Positions 8,112 to 17,492 of a stretch of DNA of 64,000 nt are shown piece by piece; position 1 is the stretch's first letter, and every line of letters begins with the position of its first letter. The notes beneath the pieces are model-generated. The model saw only the letters and a program-made list of their open reading frames with translations, searched no databases and was not told the DNA's origin. A program made the translations under genes and the position numbers. This DNA comes from Marixanthomonas sp963974425 (GTDB taxonomy: Bacteria; Bacteroidota; Bacteroidia; Flavobacteriales; Flavobacteriaceae): NCBI RefSeq assembly GCF_963974425.1, contig NZ_CAXBCK010000015.1, positions 13,227-77,226 on the forward strand. Reading direction: 5' to 3'.

Positions 8112-11100
8112 TTATGAGTTTATTGTTTTTAATTCGTCATCATTGTTTTCATCCTTAGCTTCTTCTTCATTTCTAAAGAATAACCAGTAAAGTACAGGCA
8201 ACACAAAGAGTGTTAAAACCATAGAAACTAAAAGACCAAAAGCGATTACAGTACCCAACGGTCCCCATAAGCTAGACCTACTAATAATCATAGGGGTAAC
8301 TCCTACTGCGGCAGCAGATGAGGTAAGGAAAATAGGCCTCATTCTACGTTGCGCAGATAGAATTGCAGCTTGAAGAACATTTTTGCCATGGTGAAGGCGT
8401 AATTCGTCTGCAAAATCAATGAGGATAATTCCGTTTCTTACTACAATACCACAAAGTGCTAATATTCCTAAGAAAGAAGTAAACCCGAAAGGATATTGCA
8501 TAAGTAATAAACCTAATGCAGCTCCTAGAATACTTAACGGCATAGTAATAAAACTTAAAGCTGCGTGTTTGAAGGATTTAAAATGCCAAATAAGAATTAG
8601 GATAATAAGTAGTACACTTATCAATAACGAGATTCCCATGGGCAGCAAGTTTTCTTCAGACATTTCATGTTCTCCCCCATAGTTTATTCTAATATGACTA
8701 GGAATATCTAATTCTTCTATTTTAGGCGTCATTTTGCCTTGAACAACGTTAGCTACAGCTCCCTTTTCAATATCAACTCTAATGGTTAAACAGCGCATCC
8801 CATTACGTCTTACAATTTGTTCTTGCTCCCAAGTTGGGGTTATATTTGCTACTTGTTTTAATGGAATTACATTACCTGTGTTAGGTGCAATCACTGAAAG
8901 TTGCCGTAAATCTGAAATTGTCTGCGCCGCATGATTTTCTGCTTTTATTTTAATATTAATGGCATAATCATCCTCATAAATTTGAGTCGCTTGTAAGCCC
9001 TCCATATTCATAGCAATGGTATAACCTATATCTTCCTTGGTTAGACCTGCTTGAGCGGCTTGCTCTTCTTTAATATCAATACTTACCGAACTGTATAATT
9101 CTCCAAAATTGCTTCTACTCCAGATGGTTTGGGGAGTTTGTCTAGCCACATCAATAATTTGATCTCCATACTTTTTTAATTCTGAAATATCATTTCCGTA
9201 AAGCCTTACCTCAATTGGGGCAGGTTTTCCTACCATGTTAAGTTGTTTCATCCTTAAATAGGCGTTTGGAAACATTTCAGAATACTTATCGTCGTATTCT
9301 CTTAATACTTCTTCCGTAGCATCATTTGAAGCTGTTGTCACTAATATTTGAGCATAATTTTTCGCTGGAAGATTGGGAGCATACACCATATGAAATCGAG
9401 GAGAACTTTCTCCAATAAAACTGGTGTAGTCTAAGATTCTCTCATCTTTTGATAAAATCTCTTCGAATTCTTCTACAATAGCTGCCGTTTCTTGTAAATT
9501 GCTTCCTTTGCTGAGATTGACCTCTACTGCAAATTGATCTCTTTCTACAATTGGAAATAACTCTTGACTTACATTCGAAAAGAGAAACATTCCTAATACA
9601 ACAGAGAGCACTCCCATGAAAACAGTTATTTTATAATGTTTCATAGCTTTTTCTACACTCTTATTGAAAAAATCTTGAAGCCTATCTAACACAGATTTTT
9701 TCTTTTTAGCTTCATCTTCATCCTTTTCTGAATGCAATCCTTTTTTAATAAAAACGGTATTAAGAAAAGGCACCAGTAAAATGGATATTGCTAAAGACAG
9801 AAATAAGGCTATAGAAATTGTAAAAGGAAACGTACTTAAGAAGTCTTTTGCCGTTCCACTCATAAAAAACATAAGCGGGAAAAACGTAGCAGAAATGGCA
9901 AGTGTAGCCGTAAAAACAGATGGGAATAATTCTACAGCACTATGATAAGCTGCTTCAAATCTAGATTCACCTTCATCCAGTTTTTCTACATAATTGTCTA
10001 TTACAACAATAGGATCATCTACTACAATACCAAGTACGACAATTAAAGCGGCTAATGTTACGGTGTTAAGTTCCATCCCGAAAAGATACATAAGCGCAAG
10101 CGTAGCAGAAATAGTAATAGGAATTGTCGCTGCAGCTAAAGAAGCTATCCGAAAAGGAAGTAATAGCATACATACCAGAATAACTCCTAAAAGCGCATAG
10201 CCAAATTCTTTCATAAAATGGCCTATAGAATGATCTACCACTACAGGCTGGTCTGCAATAGTTTTAACTTCAATATCTTCTGGTAAGTCTTGTTTTAGCT
10301 GAGCTAAATGCTCTTTAATCTCCTCTCCAAATTGTACAATATTATTCCCTTTAGCCATCTCTAAAGTGATAATCATTGCCTTTGTACCTCCTGTTTGTAT
10401 GTAAGAGTCTGGGTCTTCATATTCCCTCTTTATGTTTGCAATATCACTTAACCTAATTACATTTCCATTTTCATCAGACCTAATAATGTGTTGTGCTACA
10501 TCAGTAACATTATTTAAAAACGCATCAAGTTGTATAGGGCGGTCAAAGTTTTTATTTTCTAAAGTCCCTCCTGGTAATATCGTTCCTCGGGTTTGTAGAC
10601 TTTGCATTAGCATTCCCGGACTTATACCGTACTGAGCCAACTTATTTTGATCTACCGAAATAGCTATTTGTTCCGTAAGTCCACCTGAATAGGTGATTTT
10701 TGCCATATCTTCAATCTGGCGCAGGTTGTCAATAATATCTTCTACATGAAATTGGAGATCTTTATAAGGTCTAGTTTTAGACTGAACCGACAAAATCATG
10801 GCAGCGGTATTACCAAAATCACTATTTACGGCTATACCTCGTACTCCTTTAGGTAAGGATTGCTGCTGAAATACAAATAAATTATTTTTTAGTTTGTTCC
10901 AAAACTGTTGGGTTTCGTCTTTTCCAATTCTGTCTGAAACTTCTAAATACACGTAACTCATTCCGTTTTTTGAATAGGAATAGGTTTTAGTTTTATCCAC
11001 TTCATTAAACGTAAATAAGTATTCTTCAAGTTTAGAAGTCAATTGTGTTTCAACCTCTTCTGAACTTGCTCCTGGAAATGATCCAATGACAAGCCCAGTT

Positions 11101-11240
11101 CGGGTTGTAAAATTGGGGAACTCATTTCGGGACATATTAAATAGCCCGATAAGTCCGATAATAAATAAGGTGAAAGCTAATGCTAGGGGAAAAGCTTTAT
11201 GCTTCATCCCCCATTCTATAAGGTTTCCTTTCTTTTTCAT
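8112..11240 (-). CDS. RND efflux pump permease (AcrB/HAE-HME-like)
   Basis: A 1042-residue inner-membrane transporter of full RND length. It shows the first transmembrane helix at 15-32, two large periplasmic loops, and two six-helix bundles (about residues 345-505 and 870-1025). VVLGIVVDDPIVVIDNYVEKL carries the paired aspartates of the proton-relay helix 4 region, and GIVVRNGIILIDFADE is its counterpart in the second half. The sequence looks closer to the AcrB/CusA-like drug or metal efflux group of Bacteroidota than to SecDF. Flanked by its adaptor and channel genes with 3-base gaps. Substrate unknown. Confidence 0.92.
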   Translation of the reverse strand: MKKKGNLIEWGMKHKAFPLALAFTLFIIGLIGLFNMSRNEFPNFTTRTGLVIGSFPGASSEEVETQLTSKLEEYLFTFNEVDKTKTYSYSKNGMSYVYLEVSDRIGKDETQQFWNKLKNNLFVFQQQSLPKGVRGIAVNSDFGNTAAMILSVQSKTRPYKDLQFHVEDIIDNLRQIEDMAKITYSGGLTEQIAISVDQNKLAQYGISPGMLMQSLQTRGTILPGGTLENKNFDRPIQLDAFLNNVTDVAQHIIRSDENGNVIRLSDIANIKREYEDPDSYIQTGGTKAMIITLEMAKGNNIVQFGEEIKEHLAQLKQDLPEDIEVKTIADQPVVVDHSIGHFMKEFGYALLGVILVCMLLLPFRIASLAAATIPITISATLALMYLFGMELNTVTLAALIVVLGIVVDDPIVVIDNYVEKLDEGESRFEAAYHSAVELFPSVFTATLAISATFFPLMFFMSGTAKDFLSTFPFTISIALFLSLAISILLVPFLNTVFIKKGLHSEKDEDEAKKKKSVLDRLQDFFNKSVEKAMKHYKITVFMGVLSVVLGMFLFSNVSQELFPIVERDQFAVEVNLSKGSNLQETAAIVEEFEEILSKDERILDYTSFIGESSPRFHMVYAPNLPAKNYAQILVTTASNDATEEVLREYDDKYSEMFPNAYLRMKQLNMVGKPAPIEVRLYGNDISELKKYGDQIIDVARQTPQTIWSRSNFGELYSSVSIDIKEEQAAQAGLTKEDIGYTIAMNMEGLQATQIYEDDYAINIKIKAENHAAQTISDLRQLSVIAPNTGNVIPLKQVANITPTWEQEQIVRRNGMRCLTIRVDIEKGAVANVVQGKMTPKIEELDIPSHIRINYGGEHEMSEENLLPMGISLLISVLLIILILIWHFKSFKHAALSFITMPLSILGAALGLLLMQYPFGFTSFLGILALCGIVVRNGIILIDFADELRLHHGKNVLQAAILSAQRRMRPIFLTSSAAAVGVTPMIISRSSLWGPLGTVIAFGLLVSMVLTLFVLPVLYWLFFRNEEEAKDENNDDELKTINS

Positions 11241-11243
11241 AAA

Positions 11244-12305
11244 TTACTTGCTTAGAACTTTTACAGGAGTGTTATTGGTAAGTTTGTGATATCCAGATGT
11301 AATAATGACATCACCCTTTTGCAAACCTTTTTCTATGGCAATACCGTCATTGTAAAGTGTACCGATTTCAACGAATTTACGTTGTGCTGTATTTTTCTCA
11401 GTATCTACTACATAAACAAAGTTTTGTCCTTCATCGGTTATAGAAACCACTTGTACAGGAAGTACAATCGATTGCAAGTTATTTTCAGTTTCGGTTTTAT
11501 TTGTTGATTTATTAAAGCTAGTTTGACAAGCCATTCCCGGTTTTAATATTTTATCTGGGTTTGGTATAGTGATTTTAGCTTTATACACAGGGTTTTGCCT
11601 TCCAGACTGAACAGCTATTTCGGTAAGTACACCTGTAAATTTTTTGTCTAAGGCACTTACAGTAACCGTAGCACTATCCCCTACTTTATAGGTATTCACT
11701 TCTTTATCTGATAAGGAAATAATAGCTTGTACTTGATCCATATCAAGTAATTCTACTACAGGCTTTCCCGGACTTGCTACATCCCCAGTTTCCATCATCT
11801 TATTACCAATATATCCTGAAAATGGTGCTCTTAACTTTGTTTTCTTTACATTTTGATATGCTGCATTTGCGGCAGATTGAGCCTGTTTAAAATTAGAACG
11901 AGCTTCAATCATTCTAATCTCGGCAATACTGCCTTTTTTATACACCTCATTAATACGAGTATAATTTTCTTCTGCTAAGTCAGCTTGTGCCTGTTGTGCC
12001 TCATATTGTTCTACATAAGTAGTAGGATCTATATTTGCAATGAGACTCCCTTTTTCAACATAGTCTCCAATATTTACATGAATTTTATTGACATCTCCAG
12101 ATACTTGAAAACTCAGTTGGGCATCCATTTCGGCTTGTATCGTTCCAGGATAGCTTTCTGAAGTAATGCTAGATTCATTATTGGTGTTTCCTATAGTTAA
12201 AGTTTCTACTCCAACAGGTGTTATTTCTTTAGAGGTTTCTTTGTCATTGCACGAGAGCAATAGAAATCCTAGCATTACAGAATACAAAAAAGGTTTACGT
12301 AGCAT
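11244..12305 (-). CDS. RND efflux periplasmic adaptor (membrane fusion protein)
   Basis: A 353-residue lipoprotein-type adaptor. The N-terminus ends in FLLLSCNDKE, a lipobox with Cys19, so it is probably lipid-anchored in the periplasm. It has the lipoyl/barrel-sandwich segments (SFQVSGDVNKIHVNIGDYVEKGSLIANID and LRAPFSGYIGNKMMETGDVASPG-like), an alpha-hairpin between them (about 90-140) and a beta-barrel domain. First gene of the efflux operon. The 215 bases upstream to the AraC gene show no clear consensus promoter on this strand. Confidence 0.9.
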   Translation of the reverse strand: MLRKPFLYSVMLGFLLLSCNDKETSKEITPVGVETLTIGNTNNESSITSESYPGTIQAEMDAQLSFQVSGDVNKIHVNIGDYVEKGSLIANIDPTTYVEQYEAQQAQADLAEENYTRINEVYKKGSIAEIRMIEARSNFKQAQSAANAAYQNVKKTKLRAPFSGYIGNKMMETGDVASPGKPVVELLDMDQVQAIISLSDKEVNTYKVGDSATVTVSALDKKFTGVLTEIAVQSGRQNPVYKAKITIPNPDKILKPGMACQTSFNKSTNKTETENNLQSIVLPVQVVSITDEGQNFVYVVDTEKNTAQRKFVEIGTLYNDGIAIEKGLQKGDVIITSGYHKLTNNTPVKVLSK

Positions 12306-12520
12306 TTAATTAGCATTTAAAGTTTTTCTAATATTATTTTTTACCTCATTGGAAAAAAATTTACTCGCAAAAATGCCTTAATATTCACCAATAGGAAAGG
12401 TCTATAAGAGGGAGTAATTGGTCAATATGAGGGATTTTATAGATTGATGTGAAAAGTTACAAAAATTACAATATTATAAATATCAAGAGTTTATAATTTC
12501 ACAACAAAATAACATTTGGT

Positions 12521-13432
12521 CTAAGTCTGTAATTGTAACTTAAGATTTCTAAATTGAGATGGAGAAAAACCAGAATGTTTTTTAAAATATTTTCCGAAGA
12601 AAGATTGATCGCTAAATTGTAAATCGTCCGAGATTTGTGCTATGGAAAGAGATGGATTACCTAGCAATATTTTAGCTTCTAAAATTACAGTATCTACAAT
12701 TAACTCTCCAGCCGTCTTGCCAGATACTTCTTTTAAAACCTTAGATAAATGGCCCGAGGTTATTGATAAAATTTCGGCATAAAACTGTACAGATTTCTCT
12801 GCTTTAAAGTTATCATTGAGAAGTTTTAAAAAACGAAGTGCTAATTCTTCATTTCTAGATACAGATAATTCTAGGTTGGGATTATTTTTTTTAAAGACAG
12901 AAGAACAATGAAAAACCAACCCACCAAAAGTGTGTTTAATTAATTCCCCCTTAAAAGGTATGTCAGATTCCTTCGGATTATTATACTGCTTTAAAAGTTT
13001 TGATAATGATACTGTTGTTTTACTTTCAGTTGGTGATAATTTGAGCTTAACTACATTTTCTCTTGTAAAAAACTCAATTTTATCGAATTCTATCTTCGTA
13101 AAAGAGTTTTTTAGAATAAAATCTACGCTAAAACAAATTCCGATAATTTCTAAATTCTTACTGATTTTAAGCAATTGTACAGCTACCTTTGGCTTAACTG
13201 GAATAATTTCGCCGCTTTTAATTGTGATTTCACGTAAATTTAATTGAATTTTAATTTCTCCTTTAACAACAAATATCAACGAATAATCATCTGTCCTAAA
13301 AGGATATGTAATAGGAATTTCTTCGTATTTATTTTTTGAAATATGTACGTGTAAATCGTCATTTTGGGGGTTGTCCCCCATAATCTCAATTAGCTCATTT
13401 ATAGTATGCTTTCTAATTAAATTTTCTTGCAA
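12521..13432 (-). CDS. AraC-family transcriptional regulator
   Basis: A 303-residue regulator. The N-terminal ~170 residues form a cupin-like sensor (YSLIFVVKGEIKIQLN, SGEIIPVKPKVAVQLL). The C-terminal ~100 residues are the DNA-binding domain with SITSGHLSKVLKEVSGKTAGELI and ISDDLQFSDQSFFGKYFKKHSGFSPSQFR. This is the pattern found in helix-turn-helix regulators next to RND efflux or short-chain redox genes in Bacteroidota. It lies between the efflux operon and the detoxification run, all on the minus strand, and could control either. Confidence 0.88.
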   Translation of the reverse strand: MQENLIRKHTINELIEIMGDNPQNDDLHVHISKNKYEEIPITYPFRTDDYSLIFVVKGEIKIQLNLREITIKSGEIIPVKPKVAVQLLKISKNLEIIGICFSVDFILKNSFTKIEFDKIEFFTRENVVKLKLSPTESKTTVSLSKLLKQYNNPKESDIPFKGELIKHTFGGLVFHCSSVFKKNNPNLELSVSRNEELALRFLKLLNDNFKAEKSVQFYAEILSITSGHLSKVLKEVSGKTAGELIVDTVILEAKILLGNPSLSIAQISDDLQFSDQSFFGKYFKKHSGFSPSQFRNLKLQLQT

Positions 13433-13457
13433 AATGGTTTTATGAAGATTTGGATTA

Positions 13458-13465
13458 CAAATATA
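13458..13465 (-). promoter_or_regulatory. -7 box of the second AraC gene
   Basis: The minus strand reads TATATTTG, a perfect match to TAnnTTTG, 25 bases upstream of the start codon at 13432. No good -33 element is visible at the usual distance. Confidence 0.45.
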
Positions 13466-13525
13466 ATATTTATCAAGTTCCTTTTAGACTATTATCTGTT
13501 GTGTAATTTTCTAATAAACACTGAA

Positions 13526-14317
13526 TTATTTATACGATAATAGAACCTGAGCAACTTTTTTTAAATCATCTTCACTAATCTCTGTCTGTGGAGCCAATGG
13601 GAATATTTGTTGTCCTGGTCTGCTTATAAATGCTGCTCGCCAGCCAGCCCACAACGCACCAGCCACATCCCAACCATGGGCAGCTATAAGTATGCACTCC
13701 TCTGGCTTTACTCCCATTTTTCGTGCAGCCCAAGTATATGTATCTGTAAAAGGTTTAAATTTCCCAATGTCTTCTACGCTTAAGCGTTCATCAAAATACT
13801 CCGTTAAACCCGCGCTTTCAAATTGCTTTTTCACCCCTTCGTTTGAAGAATTTGTAAAAGATACCAGTTTATAACCGTCTTTTTTTAATTGAGCTAAAGC
13901 TTCTTTTACTTCGGGGTGTGCTGGCAAACCACGTAAGGAATTTAAAACAGTTTTACGTGCTTCTTCCTCTGACAATTTAATATTATTATTAGCTGCTACC
14001 ATTTGTAAAGCTGCAGCTCCAATATTTCCAAAATGTTCATATTGACCGCTTGCTGTGGTAACTAAAGAATATTGAAGCATGGTAGTAAACCATAAAGAAA
14101 GTAAATCATCTCTACCGTTTAGAGCTTCACTCACTACTTGTTTCATATCGGTAAGATCTAGCAAAGTTTCATTAACATCAAAGAATAAAACTTTTGGTCT
14201 TACATTGTCGCTATTTTCCATATTATTTGTTGTTTGTCCTAGTCCTATATTAGGCATCAAAACTCCTGTTGCACCTAATAACCCCAGGTTTTTTATAAAT
14301 TTCCTTCTGTCTTTCAT
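13526..14317 (-). CDS. Haloacid dehalogenase type II with Tat signal
   Basis: A 263-residue HAD-superfamily protein of the L-2-haloacid dehalogenase group. Motif I is FFDVNETLLDL with nucleophile Asp47, motif II is SFTNSSNEG, and motif III/IV lie in GKFKPFTDTY and AAHGWDVAGALWAG. The N-terminus MKDRRKFIKNLGLLGATGV is a twin-arginine signal (RRKFIK followed by a hydrophobic stretch), so export is expected. Most haloacid dehalogenases are cytosolic, so a Tat-exported copy is notable. It is 7 bases from the DsbA-like gene and probably cotranscribed with it. The true substrate may be something other than a haloacid. Confidence 0.82.
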   Translation of the reverse strand: MKDRRKFIKNLGLLGATGVLMPNIGLGQTTNNMENSDNVRPKVLFFDVNETLLDLTDMKQVVSEALNGRDDLLSLWFTTMLQYSLVTTASGQYEHFGNIGAAALQMVAANNNIKLSEEEARKTVLNSLRGLPAHPEVKEALAQLKKDGYKLVSFTNSSNEGVKKQFESAGLTEYFDERLSVEDIGKFKPFTDTYTWAARKMGVKPEECILIAAHGWDVAGALWAGWRAAFISRPGQQIFPLAPQTEISEDDLKKVAQVLLSYK

Positions 14318-14324
14318 AATCCAC

Positions 14325-14969
14325 TTATTCAGTAATTAATTCTGAAAGTACTTCTTTAAACACGTCTACAGGTTGCGCTCCGGTTACTGCACTTTTTCGG
14401 TTAAATACAATTGTTGGCACCGAATTAACTCCCATGTTCTTCCAATAGCCTTGCTTGTTTCTTATATCATAGCGTACTTCTTCATTATCTAGCCTTGCAA
14501 GTGCTTCATCTGCATTTAAACCCACGTCCAATAAAGCTTTTTTTAAAATTTCTTTATCTGAAACATCTTTTCGTTCACTAAAGAAAGCGGCAGTTAATCG
14601 CATTTTAAGTTCGGTTTGCTTTCCGAAGTCTTTTGCATAATCTAATAAAATATGAGCATTAAAAGTATTTACCATTCGCATATCATCAAAATAATCAAAC
14701 TTAAAACCAAGCTCTTCTCCTACTTCGGTCATATGCTGTTGGGACTCTTTTTGTTGTTCAAGAGTAGATCCATATTTTTCAGTAATATGTTCTTTTACAT
14801 TTTGGCCTTCAACGGGCATATTCGGGTTTAACTCAAATGGTTGCCATTCTATTTCTATTTGATCTTGAACACCAAGTTCTGCAATTGCTTTTTCCAAACG
14901 CTTGTATCCAATAGTACACCAAGGACACACTACATCTGAAACGATATCTATTTTTAATTTATCAGCCAT
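14325..14969 (-). CDS. DsbA-family oxidoreductase, FrnE-like
   Basis: A 214-residue thioredoxin-fold protein with the active-site motif C15-P-W-C18 right after the first beta strand (DIVSDVVCPWCTIGYKR) and an all-alpha insert, matching the FrnE/2-hydroxychromene-isomerase-like DsbA group. The cis-proline loop is GVNSVPTIVFN. There is no signal peptide, so it acts in the cytosol, probably as a thiol-disulfide oxidoreductase. Located in the minus-strand redox/detoxification run. Confidence 0.88.
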   Translation of the reverse strand: MADKLKIDIVSDVVCPWCTIGYKRLEKAIAELGVQDQIEIEWQPFELNPNMPVEGQNVKEHITEKYGSTLEQQKESQQHMTEVGEELGFKFDYFDDMRMVNTFNAHILLDYAKDFGKQTELKMRLTAAFFSERKDVSDKEILKKALLDVGLNADEALARLDNEEVRYDIRNKQGYWKNMGVNSVPTIVFNRKSAVTGAQPVDVFKEVLSELITE

Positions 14970-15010
14970 AATTTTATTTTTTAATTGAATTTTATATTTA
15001 TTTCTACAAA

Positions 15011-15041
15011 ACTAATCTAGTTATTTACTAATTAGATTAGT
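15011..15041 (-). other. Inverted repeat between the DsbA-like gene and its upstream neighbour
   Basis: Perfect 9-bp arms ACTAATCTA (15011-15019) and TAGATTAGT (15033-15041) with a 13-base spacer, overlapping the stop codon of the 223-residue gene. It could be a weak terminator or an operator in front of the DsbA-like gene; there is no strong T run. Confidence 0.4.
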
Positions 15042-15692
15042 GCTGAGGAAAATATTTTCCTTTTGTTCATCTTCTGTGATTTTATCTATTGATACCATAT
15101 TTAAAACCATAGAATTCACAACTCTGCTTTTACTTAAATCTTTATTTATAATTAATGCTTTATGATACATACCTAATGTAGAAACATTAGATTTTGGACT
15201 ACTATTATTAATTATAACAATAGAATAATTATCCTTATTTACTGAATTTATTTTTGATGTAAAAGGCTTTAATAAATCATCGTCCTTTTTAAAAACAGGT
15301 GGAAATTTATTAGAATAGTCTTCGAGTGTTTTATAAGCTTTATTAGCGTAAGCGTGGTAATCTGCTACATGCAACTCACTTTTAATTTCACTAGGTTCAT
15401 AACCTAACATAAGTATAGATTCATCTGCAGCATTGTCTACATGAAAAGGTGTGTTTACTTGTTGGTCAAAGCGTACAAGCCAATGGTAGCTTAGTTTTTT
15501 GTTGAATGCAGAAACACTAAGTTTTGATAATTCTTTTTTTAGATCTATCATAATAGACCTAAATCGATAAGGTGTAATTTCTTTTTTGTTAAAAACTAGA
15601 TGCACAAAACCTGGAGCTTCAGTAGTAGTTCTAAAAACGGATTTAAAGTTCTTTTCTGCTATATGTTTTATAGTTTCTTCTTTAATTTTCAT
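15021..15692 (-). CDS. Protein of unknown function, possibly 2OG-Fe(II) dioxygenase-like
   Basis: A 223-residue soluble protein I do not recognise. The segment RFDQQVNTPFHVDNAADESILMLGYEPS has an HxD pair in a context like the jelly-roll dioxygenases. A second His (ADYHAYANK) and a later Arg (SRVVNSM) could complete such a site, but the fit is weak. No signal peptide or membrane segment. It sits 22 bases after the EthD-like gene in the same minus-strand run, suggesting a shared transcript. Treat the dioxygenase idea as inference only. Confidence 0.65.
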   Translation of the reverse strand: MKIKEETIKHIAEKNFKSVFRTTTEAPGFVHLVFNKKEITPYRFRSIMIDLKKELSKLSVSAFNKKLSYHWLVRFDQQVNTPFHVDNAADESILMLGYEPSEIKSELHVADYHAYANKAYKTLEDYSNKFPPVFKKDDDLLKPFTSKINSVNKDNYSIVIINNSSPKSNVSTLGMYHKALIINKDLSKSRVVNSMVLNMVSIDKITEDEQKENIFLSTNLISK

Positions 15693-15714
15693 TACAACAC
15701 CTTTCTAGTCTTTT

Positions 15715-16029
15715 TTAAAAAGTAATCAATTCGCTAATTTGAAGCACTCCTTGCACATTACTATAATTTTTAACATCTGCAGCAAAGGTTTCTCCATGGG
15801 GTCCAAAGGACTCTTGAAACGAGGTTATGCTATCAAATTTTAAATGTGCGATTGCTACGTAAGGTGCAGGTTCTCCAGGAACCCTACTAGCCACACCTAA
15901 ATCTAATTCTAAACCTTTTAAGGCATCACCTAGAGCATTTACGATCATTGGTAAGTGGTTTGCTTTGTAATATTCTGCATCAAACTGCACATCTTTACCG
16001 TTCGGATACATTACGGATACTTTTATCAT
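15715..16029 (-). CDS. EthD-family small protein
   Basis: A 104-residue ferredoxin-like dimeric alpha/beta-barrel protein. MIKVSVMYPNGKDVQFDAEYY at the start and NHLPMIVNALGDALKGLELDLGV are typical of the EthD family. EthD-like proteins are needed for some ether- and aromatic-degradation systems, though their catalytic role is unsettled. Between an SDR and the unknown 223-residue protein, all on the minus strand with short gaps (17 and 22 bases). Confidence 0.8.
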   Translation of the reverse strand: MIKVSVMYPNGKDVQFDAEYYKANHLPMIVNALGDALKGLELDLGVASRVPGEPAPYVAIAHLKFDSITSFQESFGPHGETFAADVKNYSNVQGVLQISELITF

Positions 16030-16046
16030 ATTTTTATTTAAAATAT

Positions 16047-16772
16047 TTATTCTGTTAAAACAACATTTTCAGAAAAACTCTGGTAAGCCTGTTCTACCTC
16101 TTTTGCCATCTCGTCGGGGAATAAATGAAAATCTCCAGATTTAAGTGCGGTCACAATTCCCTCTGAAACAGTTTCTGGAGAAGAGGGATTATCAAAACCT
16201 GCTTCGGCTGCCATTTCAGTATCTATAGGACCTGGATGCACACTTAATATATTTACTCCTTTATCTTTTAAGTCTGCTCTTAAACCTTGCGTTAAAGAAT
16301 AAGAAGCTGCCTTTGAAGCAGAATAGATGGAAAGATGAGGGAAGTTTTTTAAAGAAGCTACAGAATTCATTTGAACCATTGCTCCTTTATTTTTCTCTAG
16401 TGATTTAGCAAAAGCATTTGCCATTCGTAAAAAACCGAATACATTAACGTCTAATTGTTTTTGAAGCTCTTTTTCTACTTCTTCACCAATGGTTGCCTGT
16501 GGGTTACCAATACCAGCATTATTAACAACAATCTCTACATCTGTTGTTTGTTGTGCTAACTCTTCTATAGATTTTGCATTAGATAGATCTGCTTTTACCG
16601 TTGAAACTTTGTTTCCATATTTCTCTTCTAATTCTTTCGTAGAGTCTAAATCACGAACAGCTAAGTATACCTTTTTAGCACCGTGTTTTAGAAATGATTC
16701 TACAATCGATTTACCAATTCCTCTGTTTGCGCCAGTTACTAATGCTACTTTATTTTCTACAGCCATACTCAT
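16047..16772 (-). CDS. Short-chain dehydrogenase/reductase (SDR)
   Basis: A 241-residue classical SDR: TGANRGIGKS at the N-terminus for cofactor binding, NNAGIG, a catalytic Ser in QMNSVASLK, and YSASK as the YxxxK site. HPGPIDTEM follows as usual. First gene of the run 16772-15021 on the minus strand, with a hairpin and the AhpD-like gene upstream. The substrate is unknown. Confidence 0.88.
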   Translation of the reverse strand: MSMAVENKVALVTGANRGIGKSIVESFLKHGAKKVYLAVRDLDSTKELEEKYGNKVSTVKADLSNAKSIEELAQQTTDVEIVVNNAGIGNPQATIGEEVEKELQKQLDVNVFGFLRMANAFAKSLEKNKGAMVQMNSVASLKNFPHLSIYSASKAASYSLTQGLRADLKDKGVNILSVHPGPIDTEMAAEAGFDNPSSPETVSEGIVTALKSGDFHLFPDEMAKEVEQAYQSFSENVVLTE

Positions 16773-16804
16773 AATTCTATTTTTTAGATTCTTAATTTTT
16801 TAAT

Positions 16805-16838
16805 TTATAAACCTTCCGACTAAACGGAAGGTTTATAA
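16805..16838 (-). terminator. Strong hairpin after the AhpD-like gene
   Basis: A perfect 14-bp stem, TTATAAACCTTCCG (16805-16818) and CGGAAGGTTTATAA (16825-16838), with loop ACTAAA. It lies 40 bases after the stop of the AhpD-like gene and 33 bases before the SDR start, so it likely separates the two transcripts. The T run on the minus side is weak, so terminator is probable rather than certain. Confidence 0.6.
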
Positions 16839-16877
16839 CAACTAACCTATCTTAAGTTTTAGAATAAAAACGAAGAT

Positions 16878-17426
16878 TTATTTACTCCACTCATATTTTT
16901 TAAATCCTTCATCAACTGGTGTATTAGCAATATGGTTTACATAATTACTAATAGTTTTTTGAGATAAGCCTAAGATAATTTCAAGTACTTGTCTCTCGCC
17001 ATAACCAGCTTCGTAAAAAGCATCTAAATCTTCTTGAGTTACATTACCACGATTACGAACAATTTTTAATGTCATAGTTCGCAATGCTTCTAATTTAGGA
17101 TCTTCTAATTTAGTTTCATTACGTAACGCCTCTGTGATAGCATCGTCTACTTTCATCATTTTAGCGATACCTGTGTGTGCTGGCACACAATAGTGACATT
17201 CATGCTCTACATTTATAGATTGCCATACTACAGTTAACTCTTCATTATTAAAAGAGGAATCTACAAATAACTCATGTAATTTTTGGTAAGCATCAAGGAT
17301 GCCAGGCGCTCCGGCTAAAACACCGTGTAAGCCAGGTATCATACCATATGCTTTTTTAGATTTCTCTAATAATTCCTTGCTCTCTTTTGGAGCAGATTCT
17401 AGATTCTGAATTTTTAAACTTGTCAT
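16878..17426 (-). CDS. AhpD-like / carboxymuconolactone decarboxylase-family protein
   Basis: A 182-residue all-alpha protein with the AhpD-type redox motif C77-H-Y-C80-x3-H84 (EHECHYCVPAHTG). Proteins of this group act as peroxidase partners or disulfide reductases; true carboxymuconolactone decarboxylases lack the CxxC pair, so a redox role is more likely. Directly downstream of a TetR gene and preceded by a palindrome (17459-17474) that nearly repeats the one in front of the TetR gene, so it is very likely the regulator's main target. Confidence 0.85.
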   Translation of the reverse strand: MTSLKIQNLESAPKESKELLEKSKKAYGMIPGLHGVLAGAPGILDAYQKLHELFVDSSFNNEELTVVWQSINVEHECHYCVPAHTGIAKMMKVDDAITEALRNETKLEDPKLEALRTMTLKIVRNRGNVTQEDLDAFYEAGYGERQVLEIILGLSQKTISNYVNHIANTPVDEGFKKYEWSK

Positions 17427-17458
17427 AATTTTAAACTTTAATTCTTATTAATAAATAT

Positions 17459-17474
17459 CTAAACAACCGTTTAG
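17459..17474. promoter_or_regulatory. Probable TetR operator in front of the AhpD-like gene
   Basis: CTAAACAACCGTTTAG: perfect 6-bp arms CTAAAC/GTTTAG around AACC, 33 bases upstream of the AhpD-like start. It matches 15 of 16 bases of the palindrome at 18078-18093 in front of the TetR gene. Two copies of the same palindrome at the promoters of a TetR gene and its neighbour is the usual layout of TetR self- and target regulation. Confidence 0.72.
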
Positions 17475-17492
17475 ATTAGGGTTAAAAAATTT

